Below the pieces are notes generated by a model. It did no database searches, was not told where the DNA came from, and saw only the letters and a program-made list of their open reading frames with translations. Position numbers and translations under genes: made by a program. DNA of 22,898 nt from an uncultured Alphaproteobacteria bacterium (GTDB lineage Bacteria; Pseudomonadota; Alphaproteobacteria; Micavibrionales; Micavibrionaceae): contig CAMLMM010000030.1 of NCBI GenBank assembly GCA_946481105.1, positions 1 through 22,898 of the forward strand, written 5' to 3'. Of this stretch, positions 7,221 through 14,899 are shown in pieces. How positions within the stretch are numbered: the first letter of the stretch is position 1; every line of letters begins with the position of its first letter.

Positions 7221-7628
7221 CTAATGTATGGCCTTGTGAAGGCATTCAGAGAAATCATCTCTGGTCATGACGTTTTTATTCATTACGGCTTTGGCCCCGT
7301 TACGCAAGGCCAGATTCAGCACGGCATCGTTGGTCATGCCGGTCATCACGACAATGGGGGCGTTGCGGTTGAAGCGACGAACTTCGTTGACTGTAGCTGC
7401 CCCATAAGCGTCGGGCAGGTTAAGGTCCAGCAGGACAAGATCAACGCTTTCACGTCTGTTAAGCATAAACGCCTCTTCCAGCGAAGAGGCTGTCACTATT
7501 TCACAATTGGGCCAGAGTTTTTTGAGTGCGCAGGTAAGAAAAAATACATCCTCATTATCATCTTCAATTACCAGAACATGCGAGGGCTGGAAGCTGAAAG
7601 ACGTAGTTTCAAAGGAGTCATCTGACAT
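7221..7628 (-). CDS. Stand-alone receiver-domain response regulator (copy 2)
   Basis: A 135-residue single receiver domain. Pocket E22-D23-D24, phospho-acceptor D68 in VLLDLNLPDA, T96 and K118 are intact. It resembles copy 1 throughout, pointing to tandem duplication followed by clear divergence (for example VVIVVTGLDN against IVVMTGMTND in the beta4-alpha4 region). GGAG lies 7 nt before the ATG at 7628. A promoter is predicted just upstream (7668-7696). The 115-bp gap to copy 1 could hold a second promoter, so the two may be regulated separately. The partner kinase is not in the window. Confidence 0.9.
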   Translation of the reverse strand: MSDDSFETTSFSFQPSHVLVIEDDNEDVFFLTCALKKLWPNCEIVTASSLEEAFMLNRRESVDLVLLDLNLPDAYGAATVNEVRRFNRNAPIVVMTGMTNDAVLNLALRNGAKAVMNKNVMTRDDFSECLHKAIH

Positions 7629-7667
7629 GGGGTTTCTCCGCCTGCGAGTCGGGTTAACGCATGTGCA

Positions 7668-7696
7668 ATTCTATCGTTCTCAACTAAGGGTAGCAA
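7668..7696 (-). promoter_or_regulatory. Promoter of receiver-protein copy 2
   Basis: A -35 TTGCTA (7691-7696) and a -10 TAGAAT (7668-7673) on the minus strand have an exact 17-bp spacer. The start is predicted near 7661, with a leader of about 33 nt. It lies in the 74-bp gap after the exported-protein gene. Confidence 0.5.
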
Positions 7697-7702
7697 CAAA
7701 TA

Positions 7703-8245
7703 TTATCTAGTACTTTTGGGTGGGATAACCCGCATCTGCAATTTGCAGTTTGAACGGACAATCTGGAGTTTTCCCTGACGCGACATGGCTAGATCGTCTT
7801 CACAGGTGCCTTTCGCATCCCCTGTGGCCGCGCCCATAACAATTCCTTTTATAGTGGTCTGGTTAACGATATGCGCTGAACGGCCATCAGCCGCTATATC
7901 CATTGAAACAACATAATTGGTCAGTGTGGCAGGGTGTGTGCTCTCATAAGCGGCGGCCACATTCTCCATGAACTTAATTTTATCCATGGTTTCGCTATGA
8001 ACGGCCGGAGGAAAGCCTTCCATCGTCACTGTTGTTTCGCTGATGTTCATAAAGCCGGGTGCGGTAACCTGGTCGGACCATTCAAGATAGCTTTTCCGGT
8101 CCATCTGGTTCGCGGTTTCAGAAAACTCATAAAACTCGTCGATGATTTTTTCTGTCAGGCGCGGCCCTTGCTGATTGGTCTGCGCCATCGCAGGTATAGC
8201 CAAGCAGAGAGCAGGCAGAAAAAAGGCGAGAGTATATCTGAGCAT
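7703..8245 (-). CDS. Small exported protein, unknown function
   Basis: A 180-residue protein with a typical signal peptide (MLRYTLAFFLPALCLAIPAMA, cleavage expected after residue 21). The mature region begins QTNQQGPRLTEKIIDEFYEF. An alternating helix then strand pattern (EYSDQ-like helix, then NYVVSMDIAADGRSAHIVNQTTIKG strands) could fit an NTF2/SnoaL-like fold, but this is only an impression. Two cysteines, in GTCEDD and RSNCKLQ, could form a periplasmic disulfide. The start codon follows the gltX stop by 9 nt, and its ribosome site AAAGGA overlaps the last gltX codons, so it is very likely co-transcribed with gltX. Confidence 0.8.
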   Translation of the reverse strand: MLRYTLAFFLPALCLAIPAMAQTNQQGPRLTEKIIDEFYEFSETANQMDRKSYLEWSDQVTAPGFMNISETTVTMEGFPPAVHSETMDKIKFMENVAAAYESTHPATLTNYVVSMDIAADGRSAHIVNQTTIKGIVMGAATGDAKGTCEDDLAMSRQGKLQIVRSNCKLQMRVIPPKSTR

Positions 8246-8254
8246 AGCAATCCT

Positions 8255-9655
8255 TTACTGGTCTAAAGTAAATTGAATGCGTCGCAGAGTTTCTTCTTTG
8301 CCAAGCAATTCAATGGCATGTGTCAGTGAAGGTGAAGATGCCCGGCCAGTAAGCGCGGCGCGTAGGGGCATCATAACTTTTCCCAACTTGCCATCAGCTA
8401 TTCTACCAGCCAAATCTTTACAGAGTGTTTCGATGGTTTCGGCCTTGAAATCTGCCAGCCCGTCAAAGGCAGCCTGAAGTTCACGCAGTGTGGCTTTTCC
8501 TGAATCATCCAGATTTTTCAAAGCTTTGTCGTCAAAGTCGTAATTGCCGGCCAGCCAGAAAATACGCGCATCATCTGCCAGTTGCACCAGGTTTTTTGCC
8601 CGTGATTTCAGTTCATCCATGCCAGCCAGCAGGCGGGATTCGGTTTCCGGTGCCAGCGCAGCACCTGATTTCTTCAGGATAGCCATCGTTAGATTGGTCA
8701 GGCGTTTATTATCCGCCAGCTTCATATAATGCGCATTCACGAAGTTCAGTTTTTCAAAGTCAAACCGTGCCGCGCTCTGGCCGATACCTTCCAGGTCAAA
8801 CCATTGGATGGCCTGTTCTGTATCGATAATTTCATCATCGCCGTGCGACCAGCCCAGGCGGAGCAGGTAATTCCGCATGGCTTCGGGCAGGTAACCCATG
8901 TCACGGTATTCTTCGACGCTCGTCGCGCCGTGACGCTTGGACAGTTTGGATCCGTCCGGCCCCAAAATCATCGGCAGGTGGGCATAAACCGGAATAGGCC
9001 AGCCCATGGCTTCGTAAATTACGTTCTGGCGGAATGTATTATTAAGGTGGTCGTCACCACGAATGACATGGGTCACGCCCATATCATGATCGTCAACAAC
9101 AACTGCCAGCATATAAGTTGGTACGCCGTCGCTGCGCAGGATGATGAAGTCATCCAGCTGTTCGGCATCGACTTTAACATCGCCCTGGACTTTATCATGG
9201 ACAATACGTTCGCCGGAGAGCGGGGCCTTGATGCGAACAACCGGTTTCACGCCTTCGGGCGGGGTGGCGGTACTGTCACGCCAGCGGCGGTCGTACATGG
9301 TTGGGCGGCCAGCGGCTTTGGCCTCTTCGCGCATGGCCTCCAGCTCTTCGGGCGAGCAATAACAGTAATAGGCCTGACCACGCTTCACCAGTTCATGCGC
9401 GACTTCGGCATGGCGCGGCGTACGTTCAAACTGGGAAATCACATCGCCATCCCAGTCCATTTCAAGCCATTTCAGGCCGTTGATAATAGCATCGACGGCT
9501 TCGGGCGTGTAACGGGCGCGGTCGGTGTCTTCGATGCGGAAAAGCATCTTGCCGTTATATCGTTTGGCATAAAGCCAGTTGAACAGGCCGGTGCGGGCCG
9601 TTCCGATATGCATGAAACCAGTGGGTGAAGGCGGAAAACGGGTTACGATTGTCAT
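8255..9655 (-). CDS. gltX: Glutamyl-tRNA synthetase
   Basis: A class I aminoacyl-tRNA synthetase of about 466 residues, charging tRNA-Glu with glutamate. The N-terminal Rossmann fold shows RFPPSPTGFMHIG, with the HIGH-type motif at H16-I17-G18, and KLSKR (the KMSKS loop) at 237-241. The C-terminal helical half is the anticodon-binding region. The reading frame extends to a GTG at 9706, but homology starts at MTIVTRFPPSPTG, so the ATG at 9655 is chosen. No Shine-Dalgarno precedes it; instead an inverted repeat abuts the start (9658-9676). It is divergent from comEC with a 35-bp gap and followed 9 nt later by an exported-protein gene. Alphaproteobacteria often carry two gltX genes, and which tRNA this one serves cannot be decided here. 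Confidence 0.97.
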   Translation of the reverse strand: MTIVTRFPPSPTGFMHIGTARTGLFNWLYAKRYNGKMLFRIEDTDRARYTPEAVDAIINGLKWLEMDWDGDVISQFERTPRHAEVAHELVKRGQAYYCYCSPEELEAMREEAKAAGRPTMYDRRWRDSTATPPEGVKPVVRIKAPLSGERIVHDKVQGDVKVDAEQLDDFIILRSDGVPTYMLAVVVDDHDMGVTHVIRGDDHLNNTFRQNVIYEAMGWPIPVYAHLPMILGPDGSKLSKRHGATSVEEYRDMGYLPEAMRNYLLRLGWSHGDDEIIDTEQAIQWFDLEGIGQSAARFDFEKLNFVNAHYMKLADNKRLTNLTMAILKKSGAALAPETESRLLAGMDELKSRAKNLVQLADDARIFWLAGNYDFDDKALKNLDDSGKATLRELQAAFDGLADFKAETIETLCKDLAGRIADGKLGKVMMPLRAALTGRASSPSLTHAIELLGKEETLRRIQFTLDQ

Positions 9656-9657
9656 AG

Positions 9658-9676
9658 GGAATTGGTATTCAATTCC
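9658..9676. repeat. Perfect inverted repeat between gltX and comEC
   Basis: GGAATTG and CAATTCC (7 bp each) around a 5-nt centre, placed 2 nt upstream of the gltX ATG and 14 nt upstream of the comEC GTG. It could be an operator for a dimeric regulator or an RNA hairpin at the very 5' end of either message. Confidence 0.6.
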
Positions 9677-9690
9677 GGGGGGCCTGACAA
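9662..9690 (-). promoter_or_regulatory. Weak candidate gltX promoter giving a leaderless start
   Basis: A -35 TTGTCA (9685-9690) with a 17-bp spacer to TACCAA (9662-9667) is followed after 6 nt by the gltX ATG. The -10 matches consensus at only three positions, but the geometry equals that seen at tpiA and kdsA. The -10 overlaps the inverted repeat. Confidence 0.28.
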
Positions 9691-11811
9691 GTGGTTTTAT
9701 CGGCACTACATGTGAAAGACTGGCTGGATGCCGTGCTGGCCGGGCAAAAAGAGAATTTTTTGCTCTGGGTGCCTGTTTTTCTGGGTTTGGGAGCTGCGGC
9801 GTATTTCAGTCTGGATTATGAACCCTCCTTTGCCATGACGGGCGGGATCATGGCCGCCGCCATGACGGCTATACTGGTAATGCGGGGGCGGTTGGTCCGT
9901 GGCCCGGACAAAACCTGGCGGCATGTTTTTTACCTTCTCAGCATCGTGATGTTTCTGTTTACGCTAGGTATCGGCGCGGCCAAGTTGCAAACATGGCGAA
10001 GTTATACGCCGATGACTTCATCGGATACGCGTCCGCTTATGGTAGAAGGGCGATTGATCCACCAGGAATTGCAGGAAGGGAAACGCGGCCTGTTGATCGT
10101 CATGGATGATATTGACGTTGAAGATTGGCCCCCGGAAAAAACGCCGCGCAAAGTTCGCCTGACGGTGCGCAAAAAAATGGACGCGTCGCTGGGTGATCGG
10201 GTCAAGTTTCTGGCGAAGCTGACGCCGCCATCGCCGCCCGTGATGCCAGGGGGATATGACTTTCAGCGGCATTATTATTTTGAGGGCATTGGTGCGCTTG
10301 GTTTTGCGTTGTCAGATGCGACGGTGACAGCAAAAGCGGAATCAGGTGGGCTGTTTCTTGAGGAGTTGCGTCAGAAAATTGGTGCCAAGATACGCGCGAC
10401 TGTACCGGAGCGCGAAGCGGGGATCGTGTCGGCGCTGATGACCGGGGAACGCGCGGCGATTTATGAGGAAGACTGGCAGGCGTTGCGTGTATCTGGCCTG
10501 GCGCATATCATTTCTATCTCGGGCCTGCATGTGGCGATGGTGGCGGCTCCGGTGTTTTTTCTGGTGCGATTGTTTCTGGCGTGTATTCCGTATATTACGC
10601 TTCGCTATCCGATTAAAAAATATGCGGCGGGTGTGGCGTTGCTGGTCGCGTGTCTTTATGTCGGATTGGTGGTGCCCAGCGTGCCGACGACACGCGCACT
10701 ACTTATGACAGCGATGGCGTTGATTGCCATTATGCTGGACAGGTCGCCGTTTTCATTGCGGCTGGTGGCGGTGGCGGCCATTCTGGTCCTGCTGTTTCAA
10801 CCGGATAGTATCTGGAATGTCAGTTTTCAGATGTCGTTTGCGGCAGTAGCCGCTTTGGTTGCCGTGGCCGAAGCGTTAACCCCGTTCTGGGGGCGTATAT
10901 ACCGGGAGGCGGGATTTATCAAGCGTGGTGCGTTGTGGGTGGCCGGGGCGCTGCTGACCAGCTTCATTGCGTCCATAGCAACGGCCCCGTTTTCACTTTA
11001 TCACTTTCAGCAGATCGCCAGTTACAGTGTCTTTGCCAATTTCGCGTCCATCCCGCTTTCAGGCCTGATTATCATGCCGATGCTGATGATATCGTTTATC
11101 CTGATGCCATTTGGCGCGGCAGACTGGAGTTTGCATTTGATGGGGCAGGGTGTCGACTGGCTGCTGGACGTGGCGCGGTATACTGAGTCATTGCCTGGTG
11201 CGCAGATAAAAGCGGCGGCCATGCCCTTTGTGAGTCTCGTCTGGATTTCACTGGCAGGCATTATTCTGGCGCTATCCAAGGGAAAGGTAAAGTGGGTGGT
11301 GGTAGTGCCTGTTATGGTGGCAATAGTCTTGTGGGGGTTGGATAGGCGGCCTGATATATTGCTTTCCGATAGCGGTGAGGCGATGGCGGTTCTGGATGAC
11401 GATAAATTCTATCTGTTGCCGAATGCGCGGGAAAAATTCGTCACCGAAACATGGCAGCGGAATTACGGTACTTCAGATGACCATGTGCTGCGTTTGAAGC
11501 GGGAGGGAGTAATGGATTTATCAAATGGGCAAATCGCGTGTGACGGGTCTGCCTGCCGCATCACAGTGGGTACGCATAAAATATCATATGGAGCACGGTT
11601 ATATGAGTTGCAGCAGGAATGCGACTGGGCCGATATCATTCTGACTCCGGTTCGTGTGCCGCGTGATTTTTGCGGAAATGGCGTGCGCATTGTCGATTAT
11701 TACATCCTTAAAAGAAGCGGGGCGGTGGCCTGGAGTTTTGAAGGCAGCAAAGTTACTATGGATACTGTCCATGTTATGCGCGGGAGTCGCCCATGGACAG
11801 GAAATCAATGA
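9691..11811 (+). CDS. comEC: ComEC/Rec2-family DNA uptake channel protein
   Basis: A 706-residue polytopic inner-membrane protein, the family that carries transforming single-stranded DNA into the cytoplasm. In order: two or three N-terminal membrane helices, a soluble OB-like segment (about 100-220, the DUF4131 region), then the Competence domain with the hallmark HIISISGLHVAM (272-283) and about eight helices to roughly residue 545. The C-terminal 160 residues occupy the place of the metallo-beta-lactamase-like domain but lack an HxHxDH motif. They end in the SRPWTGNQ tail, resembling the reduced C-terminus I associate with alphaproteobacterial ComEC. The start is GTG at 9691 with no clear ribosome site. 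The gene is divergent from gltX and its stop overlaps lexA by 7 nt. Competence itself is not shown by this gene alone. Confidence 0.93.
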   Translation: MVLSALHVKDWLDAVLAGQKENFLLWVPVFLGLGAAAYFSLDYEPSFAMTGGIMAAAMTAILVMRGRLVRGPDKTWRHVFYLLSIVMFLFTLGIGAAKLQTWRSYTPMTSSDTRPLMVEGRLIHQELQEGKRGLLIVMDDIDVEDWPPEKTPRKVRLTVRKKMDASLGDRVKFLAKLTPPSPPVMPGGYDFQRHYYFEGIGALGFALSDATVTAKAESGGLFLEELRQKIGAKIRATVPEREAGIVSALMTGERAAIYEEDWQALRVSGLAHIISISGLHVAMVAAPVFFLVRLFLACIPYITLRYPIKKYAAGVALLVACLYVGLVVPSVPTTRALLMTAMALIAIMLDRSPFSLRLVAVAAILVLLFQPDSIWNVSFQMSFAAVAALVAVAEALTPFWGRIYREAGFIKRGALWVAGALLTSFIASIATAPFSLYHFQQIASYSVFANFASIPLSGLIIMPMLMISFILMPFGAADWSLHLMGQGVDWLLDVARYTESLPGAQIKAAAMPFVSLVWISLAGIILALSKGKVKWVVVVPVMVAIVLWGLDRRPDILLSDSGEAMAVLDDDKFYLLPNAREKFVTETWQRNYGTSDDHVLRLKREGVMDLSNGQIACDGSACRITVGTHKISYGARLYELQQECDWADIILTPVRVPRDFCGNGVRIVDYYILKRSGAVAWSFEGSKVTMDTVHVMRGSRPWTGNQ

Positions 11812-12470
11812 TATGTGCGCATGAGTGATGCGAGTTCACCCTGCACCTGCACCCGGTCGGGGGTCAGGATGCGCGGTTTATACGCATCGTTTTCGGCTTC
11901 GAGAATGACTTTACCATCGCGGCGATAGATGCGTTTCAGCGTGGCTTCCTGACCATCCACCAGGGCCACAACTATTTTACCGTCACGCACGGAATTTGTG
12001 CGGCGAATAATCACGATATCGTTGTCATTAATGCCAGCCTTGATCATGGAGTCGCCTTCGACCCGCAGGGCATAATGTTCACCATTGCCAATCATGGAGG
12101 CGGGGATGTCCATGTAATCGCCGTCATGCTGGATAGCTTCAATTGGCGATCCGGCGGCGATTTTACCCACCAGCGGCACGGAGAGAACGTCGGACACGGT
12201 ATTCAGAACAGCTTCCTTCAGGGAGGATGCTTTTTCTTTTGCCCCCTGAACGAGGTCGTCTGGCAGGCGGAGGACTTCGAGGGCGCGGGCGCGGTTCGGA
12301 AGGCGCTGGAGATAGCCGCGCTCGACCAGCCCGGTAATCAGGCGGTGGATGCCGGATTTCGATTTCAAATCGAGAGCATCTTTCATTTCATCAAAAGACG
12401 GGGCCACGCCGCTGGAATCCAGACGGTCGCGGATAAACACGAGCAAGTCGCGTTGTTTGCGTGTTAGCAT
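11805..12470 (-). CDS. lexA: SOS-response repressor LexA
   Basis: A 221-residue transcriptional repressor that self-cleaves on RecA-ssDNA. The N-terminal winged helix (MLTRKQRDLLVFIRDRL, then PSFDEMKDALDLKSKSGIHRLI) has the alphaproteobacterial form. The cleavage bond is A106-G107 in KIAAGSPIEA. The catalytic pair is S141 (EGDSMIKAG) and K179 (ATLKR). The open frame runs 23 codons further upstream to 12539, but the family start is the ATG at 12470, and the extra stretch would contain the operator. The ribosome site is weak. It lies 43 nt downstream of trpC, with an internal promoter and LexA box between them. The gene is convergent with comEC, overlapping by 7 nt with no terminator. Confidence 0.97.
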   Translation of the reverse strand: MLTRKQRDLLVFIRDRLDSSGVAPSFDEMKDALDLKSKSGIHRLITGLVERGYLQRLPNRARALEVLRLPDDLVQGAKEKASSLKEAVLNTVSDVLSVPLVGKIAAGSPIEAIQHDGDYMDIPASMIGNGEHYALRVEGDSMIKAGINDNDIVIIRRTNSVRDGKIVVALVDGQEATLKRIYRRDGKVILEAENDAYKPRILTPDRVQVQGELASLMRTYH

Positions 12471-12488
12471 GATAGATGTTTCCGGTAA

Positions 12489-12503
12489 ATTCTTGTTTCG
12501 TTC
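12489..12503 (-). promoter_or_regulatory. LexA operator (SOS box) of lexA
   Basis: On the plus strand this reads ATTC-N7-GTTC, matching seven of eight positions of the alphaproteobacterial LexA box GTTC-N7-GTTC. It ends 18 nt before the lexA ATG and begins about one base after the predicted transcription start, an ideal place for autorepression. Confidence 0.75.
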
Positions 12504-12510
12504 TTCTTTT

Positions 12511-12539
12511 GTTTTACGCCGATTCCAGAATTTTGCCAA
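12511..12539 (-). promoter_or_regulatory. Internal lexA promoter in the 3' end of trpC
   Basis: A -35 TTGGCA (12534-12539), exact 17-bp spacer, and a -10 TAAAAC (12511-12516). The start is predicted near 12504, directly at the edge of the LexA box. The -35 hexamer is identical to that of the ppiD promoter. The element lies over the last codons of trpC. Confidence 0.5.
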
Positions 12540-13317
12540 GCAGTTTTTGTGTGGCCGAAGTTATGTCATCCTGACGCATCAGGCTTTCGCCCACCAGAAA
12601 GCCGTCATAACCGGATTTATGCAGCATATTCAGGTCGTCGTTGGATGCGATGCCGCTTTCAGCAATTCGCAGGATATTGGACGGGATGCGTTTCACCAGA
12701 TCAAAGGCGGTATTGATATCGACTTCGAGCGTTTTCAGATTGCGCGAATTAACGCCAATCATCATTGGGTTAAGCGCCAGCGCACGGGTCAGTTCGTCAT
12801 TGTCATGGACTTCGACCAGCACATCCATGCCGAGATCGGTGGCGGTGGTATAAAGAGTACGCGCTGTCGCGTCATCGAGCGCAGCCATAATCAGCAGAAT
12901 GCAGTCGGCCCCCAGGGCGCGGCTTTCGACAATCTGATATGGTGTCAGCATAAAATCTTTGCGCAGCACCGGCAGGTGCACCATGGATTTCACGGCTTCG
13001 AGGTCTTCGTCGGCACCTTTGAAATACGGAATATCAGTAAGGACAGACAGGCAGGTTGCGCCACCTTGCTGGTAATCCACCGCGATGCGGCCCGGGTCAA
13101 AATTGGCGCGGATAATACCCTTACTGGGTGAGGCTTTTTTAACTTCGGCGATAAGAGCCGGTTCGCCTTTATCTTTTTTGGCCTGGATGGCGCGGCAGAA
13201 TCCTGCGGGCTGCGGTTTTTGTTTCGCACGCTCGGCATGCACAACAATCGGAATATAATGCTCATTCCGGTTGATGTGGGCGCGTTTATCCGCGCATATT
13301 TTTTCGAGCGTATTCAT
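12514..13317 (-). CDS. trpC: Indole-3-glycerol phosphate synthase
   Basis: A 267-residue TIM-barrel enzyme converting 1-(2-carboxyphenylamino)-1-deoxyribulose 5-phosphate to indole-3-glycerol phosphate, the fourth step of tryptophan synthesis. Family motifs: ALIAEVKKASPSKG in strand 1 with the catalytic lysine, VLRKDFMLTPYQI, IGVNSRNLKTLEVD, and the phosphate-binding AESGI and GFLVGESLM. It is not fused to TrpF. The ATG overlaps the trpD stop (ATGA, 13314-13317) and has no Shine-Dalgarno, so translation is probably coupled to trpD. The last codons overlap the lexA promoter. Confidence 0.97.
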   Translation of the reverse strand: MNTLEKICADKRAHINRNEHYIPIVVHAERAKQKPQPAGFCRAIQAKKDKGEPALIAEVKKASPSKGIIRANFDPGRIAVDYQQGGATCLSVLTDIPYFKGADEDLEAVKSMVHLPVLRKDFMLTPYQIVESRALGADCILLIMAALDDATARTLYTTATDLGMDVLVEVHDNDELTRALALNPMMIGVNSRNLKTLEVDINTAFDLVKRIPSNILRIAESGIASNDDLNMLHKSGYDGFLVGESLMRQDDITSATQKLLGKILESA

Positions 13318-14327
13318 GCGCAGATTCTGGCATAGTCGCGCGCATCGGTAAAGACCCTCATGGCGTTTCCGCTATCAATCGAATTTACGGCCAGGGTGAC
13401 TGCATCCGGGAGTGTGGGTGCTTTTCCGGAAATAGTCAGGGCAGCGGCGGCGTTGGCCAGCACAATATCGCGGTAGGCCGACTTTTTGCCTTCGAGAAGG
13501 GCAAACAGGGCATCTGCATTTGTTTTGGCATCCCCACCAATAATATCGGCGGTAGCAATAACAGGGAGACCAAAGTCTTCTGGGGTCAGTGTTTTTTCGG
13601 TAATGACGCCATCTTTTAATACGGTCGTGTAGGTTGGTCCGGTGAGGGTGATTTCATCAAGACCGTCCGATCCGTGAACGACCATCGCCGATTCAGTACC
13701 CAGTTGCTGAAGAACTTCGGCGTAAGAACGTAAGAGTTTCCGGTCAAAGACGCCAACCAACTGAATTTTCGTATCTGCCGGGTTAGCAAGGGGACCGAGT
13801 AAATTGAAAATAGTGCGAAAGCCTAGTTCACGGCGTAGCGCCGCCAGCGGCTTCAGCACATGGTGGTGATGAGGTGCCATCAGGAAACAATAATTTGTCC
13901 GTTCCAGAGATTGGGCGCATTGATCCGGCGTCAGGTTTAAATTCATACCCATGGCTTCAAGTACATCCGCCGCGCCAGATTTTGAACTGGCAGCACGGTT
14001 GCCGTGCTTTGCCACTGGCACACCGCATCCCGCGACGACGAAGGACACCGCCGAAGAAATGTTCAATGTGTTGCTATGGTCGCCGCCGGTACCGCAGCAA
14101 TCAATAGCACCGGGCGGAGCGATAATCGGGGCAACATTGGCGCGAAGTACGCGGGCTGCCCCCAGGATTTCATCGGCTGTCTCGCCACGTATAGCGAGTC
14201 CCATCAGGAAAGCGCCAGTTTGCGCCGGGGTAACATTTCCGTCCACAAGTTCAGTCAGGAAGTTTTCGGTTTCAGCCGTAGTGAGGACTTCGCCGCGGCG
14301 TAATTTATAAAGGGTTTCTTGTATCAT
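13314..14327 (-). CDS. trpD: Anthranilate phosphoribosyltransferase
   Basis: A 337-residue enzyme joining anthranilate and PRPP to phosphoribosyl-anthranilate. The PRPP loop CCGTGGDHSNTLNIS and the conserved KHGNRAASSKSGAADVLEA are present, followed by NYCFLMAPHHHHVLK and FRTIFNLLGPLANP, which line the anthranilate tunnel. Stand-alone, not fused to TrpG. Its ATG overlaps the trpG TGA (ATGA, 14324-14327) and its own TGA overlaps the trpC ATG, so both junctions indicate translational coupling. No separate ribosome site is seen. Confidence 0.98.
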   Translation of the reverse strand: MIQETLYKLRRGEVLTTAETENFLTELVDGNVTPAQTGAFLMGLAIRGETADEILGAARVLRANVAPIIAPPGAIDCCGTGGDHSNTLNISSAVSFVVAGCGVPVAKHGNRAASSKSGAADVLEAMGMNLNLTPDQCAQSLERTNYCFLMAPHHHHVLKPLAALRRELGFRTIFNLLGPLANPADTKIQLVGVFDRKLLRSYAEVLQQLGTESAMVVHGSDGLDEITLTGPTYTTVLKDGVITEKTLTPEDFGLPVIATADIIGGDAKTNADALFALLEGKKSAYRDIVLANAAAALTISGKAPTLPDAVTLAVNSIDSGNAMRVFTDARDYARICA

Positions 14328-14899
14328 GTAGTCAACATATTGGTAAAATTGCGCAGCATATCCAGGCCGTGTTCCGTGGCGATGCTTTCCGGATGAAACT
14401 GCACACCGTGAATAGGTTTGGTTTTATGTTGCAGGCCCATAATCAGCCCGTCATCGGTAGTGGCCGTAACCATCAGGTCGGCAGGCAGAGAATCTTGTTC
14501 TACTATCAGGGAATGATACCGCGTAACTTTAAAGGGCGCGGGGATATTGACGAAGACGCTTTTATGCGTGTGCCGTACATCGGATATTTTACCATGCATC
14601 GGCTCAGGTGCACGAATAACCTTGCCGCCAAATGCCTGGCCGATAGCCTGATGTCCCAGACAGACCCCCAGCAGGGGAATATTATTATCGGCGGCTGCTT
14701 TTATCAGGTCAAGGCAGATACCTGCATGGTCCGGGTCGGACGGGCCGGGTGAAATAACGATACCCGTTGGATTTAGAGCAAGAATATCGGCAACGGTTTT
14801 TTGATTGTTGCGAATAACATTACAGGCGTGATTTAGCGCCCCGAAATATTGCACGAGGTTAAAGGTAAAGCTGTCATAGTTATCAATCAGGACTAACAT
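14324..14899 (-). CDS. trpG: Anthranilate synthase, glutamine amidotransferase component
   Basis: A 191-residue class I glutamine amidotransferase that supplies ammonia to TrpE. The triad is Cys80 (LGVCLGHQ), His169 and Glu171 (FHPES). The N-terminus MLVLIDNYDSFTFNLVQYF is diagnostic of the TrpG/PabA group. Operon position between trpE and trpD argues for TrpG, though such subunits often serve PabB as well. The start overlaps the trpE stop as TAATG, with AGGAA about 7 nt upstream. Confidence 0.96.
   Translation of the reverse strand: MLVLIDNYDSFTFNLVQYFGALNHACNVIRNNQKTVADILALNPTGIVISPGPSDPDHAGICLDLIKAAADNNIPLLGVCLGHQAIGQAFGGKVIRAPEPMHGKISDVRHTHKSVFVNIPAPFKVTRYHSLIVEQDSLPADLMVTATTDDGLIMGLQHKTKPIHGVQFHPESIATEHGLDMLRNFTNMLTT

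Noticed and set aside
8729..9628. 299-codon plus-strand open frame opposite gltX
   Set aside because: Antisense shadow of gltX without ribosome site or recognisable domain.
12471..12539. N-terminally extended LexA (23 extra residues)
   Set aside because: The extension would cover the LexA box and promoter and has no counterpart in the family; the ATG at 12470 matches the normal start.
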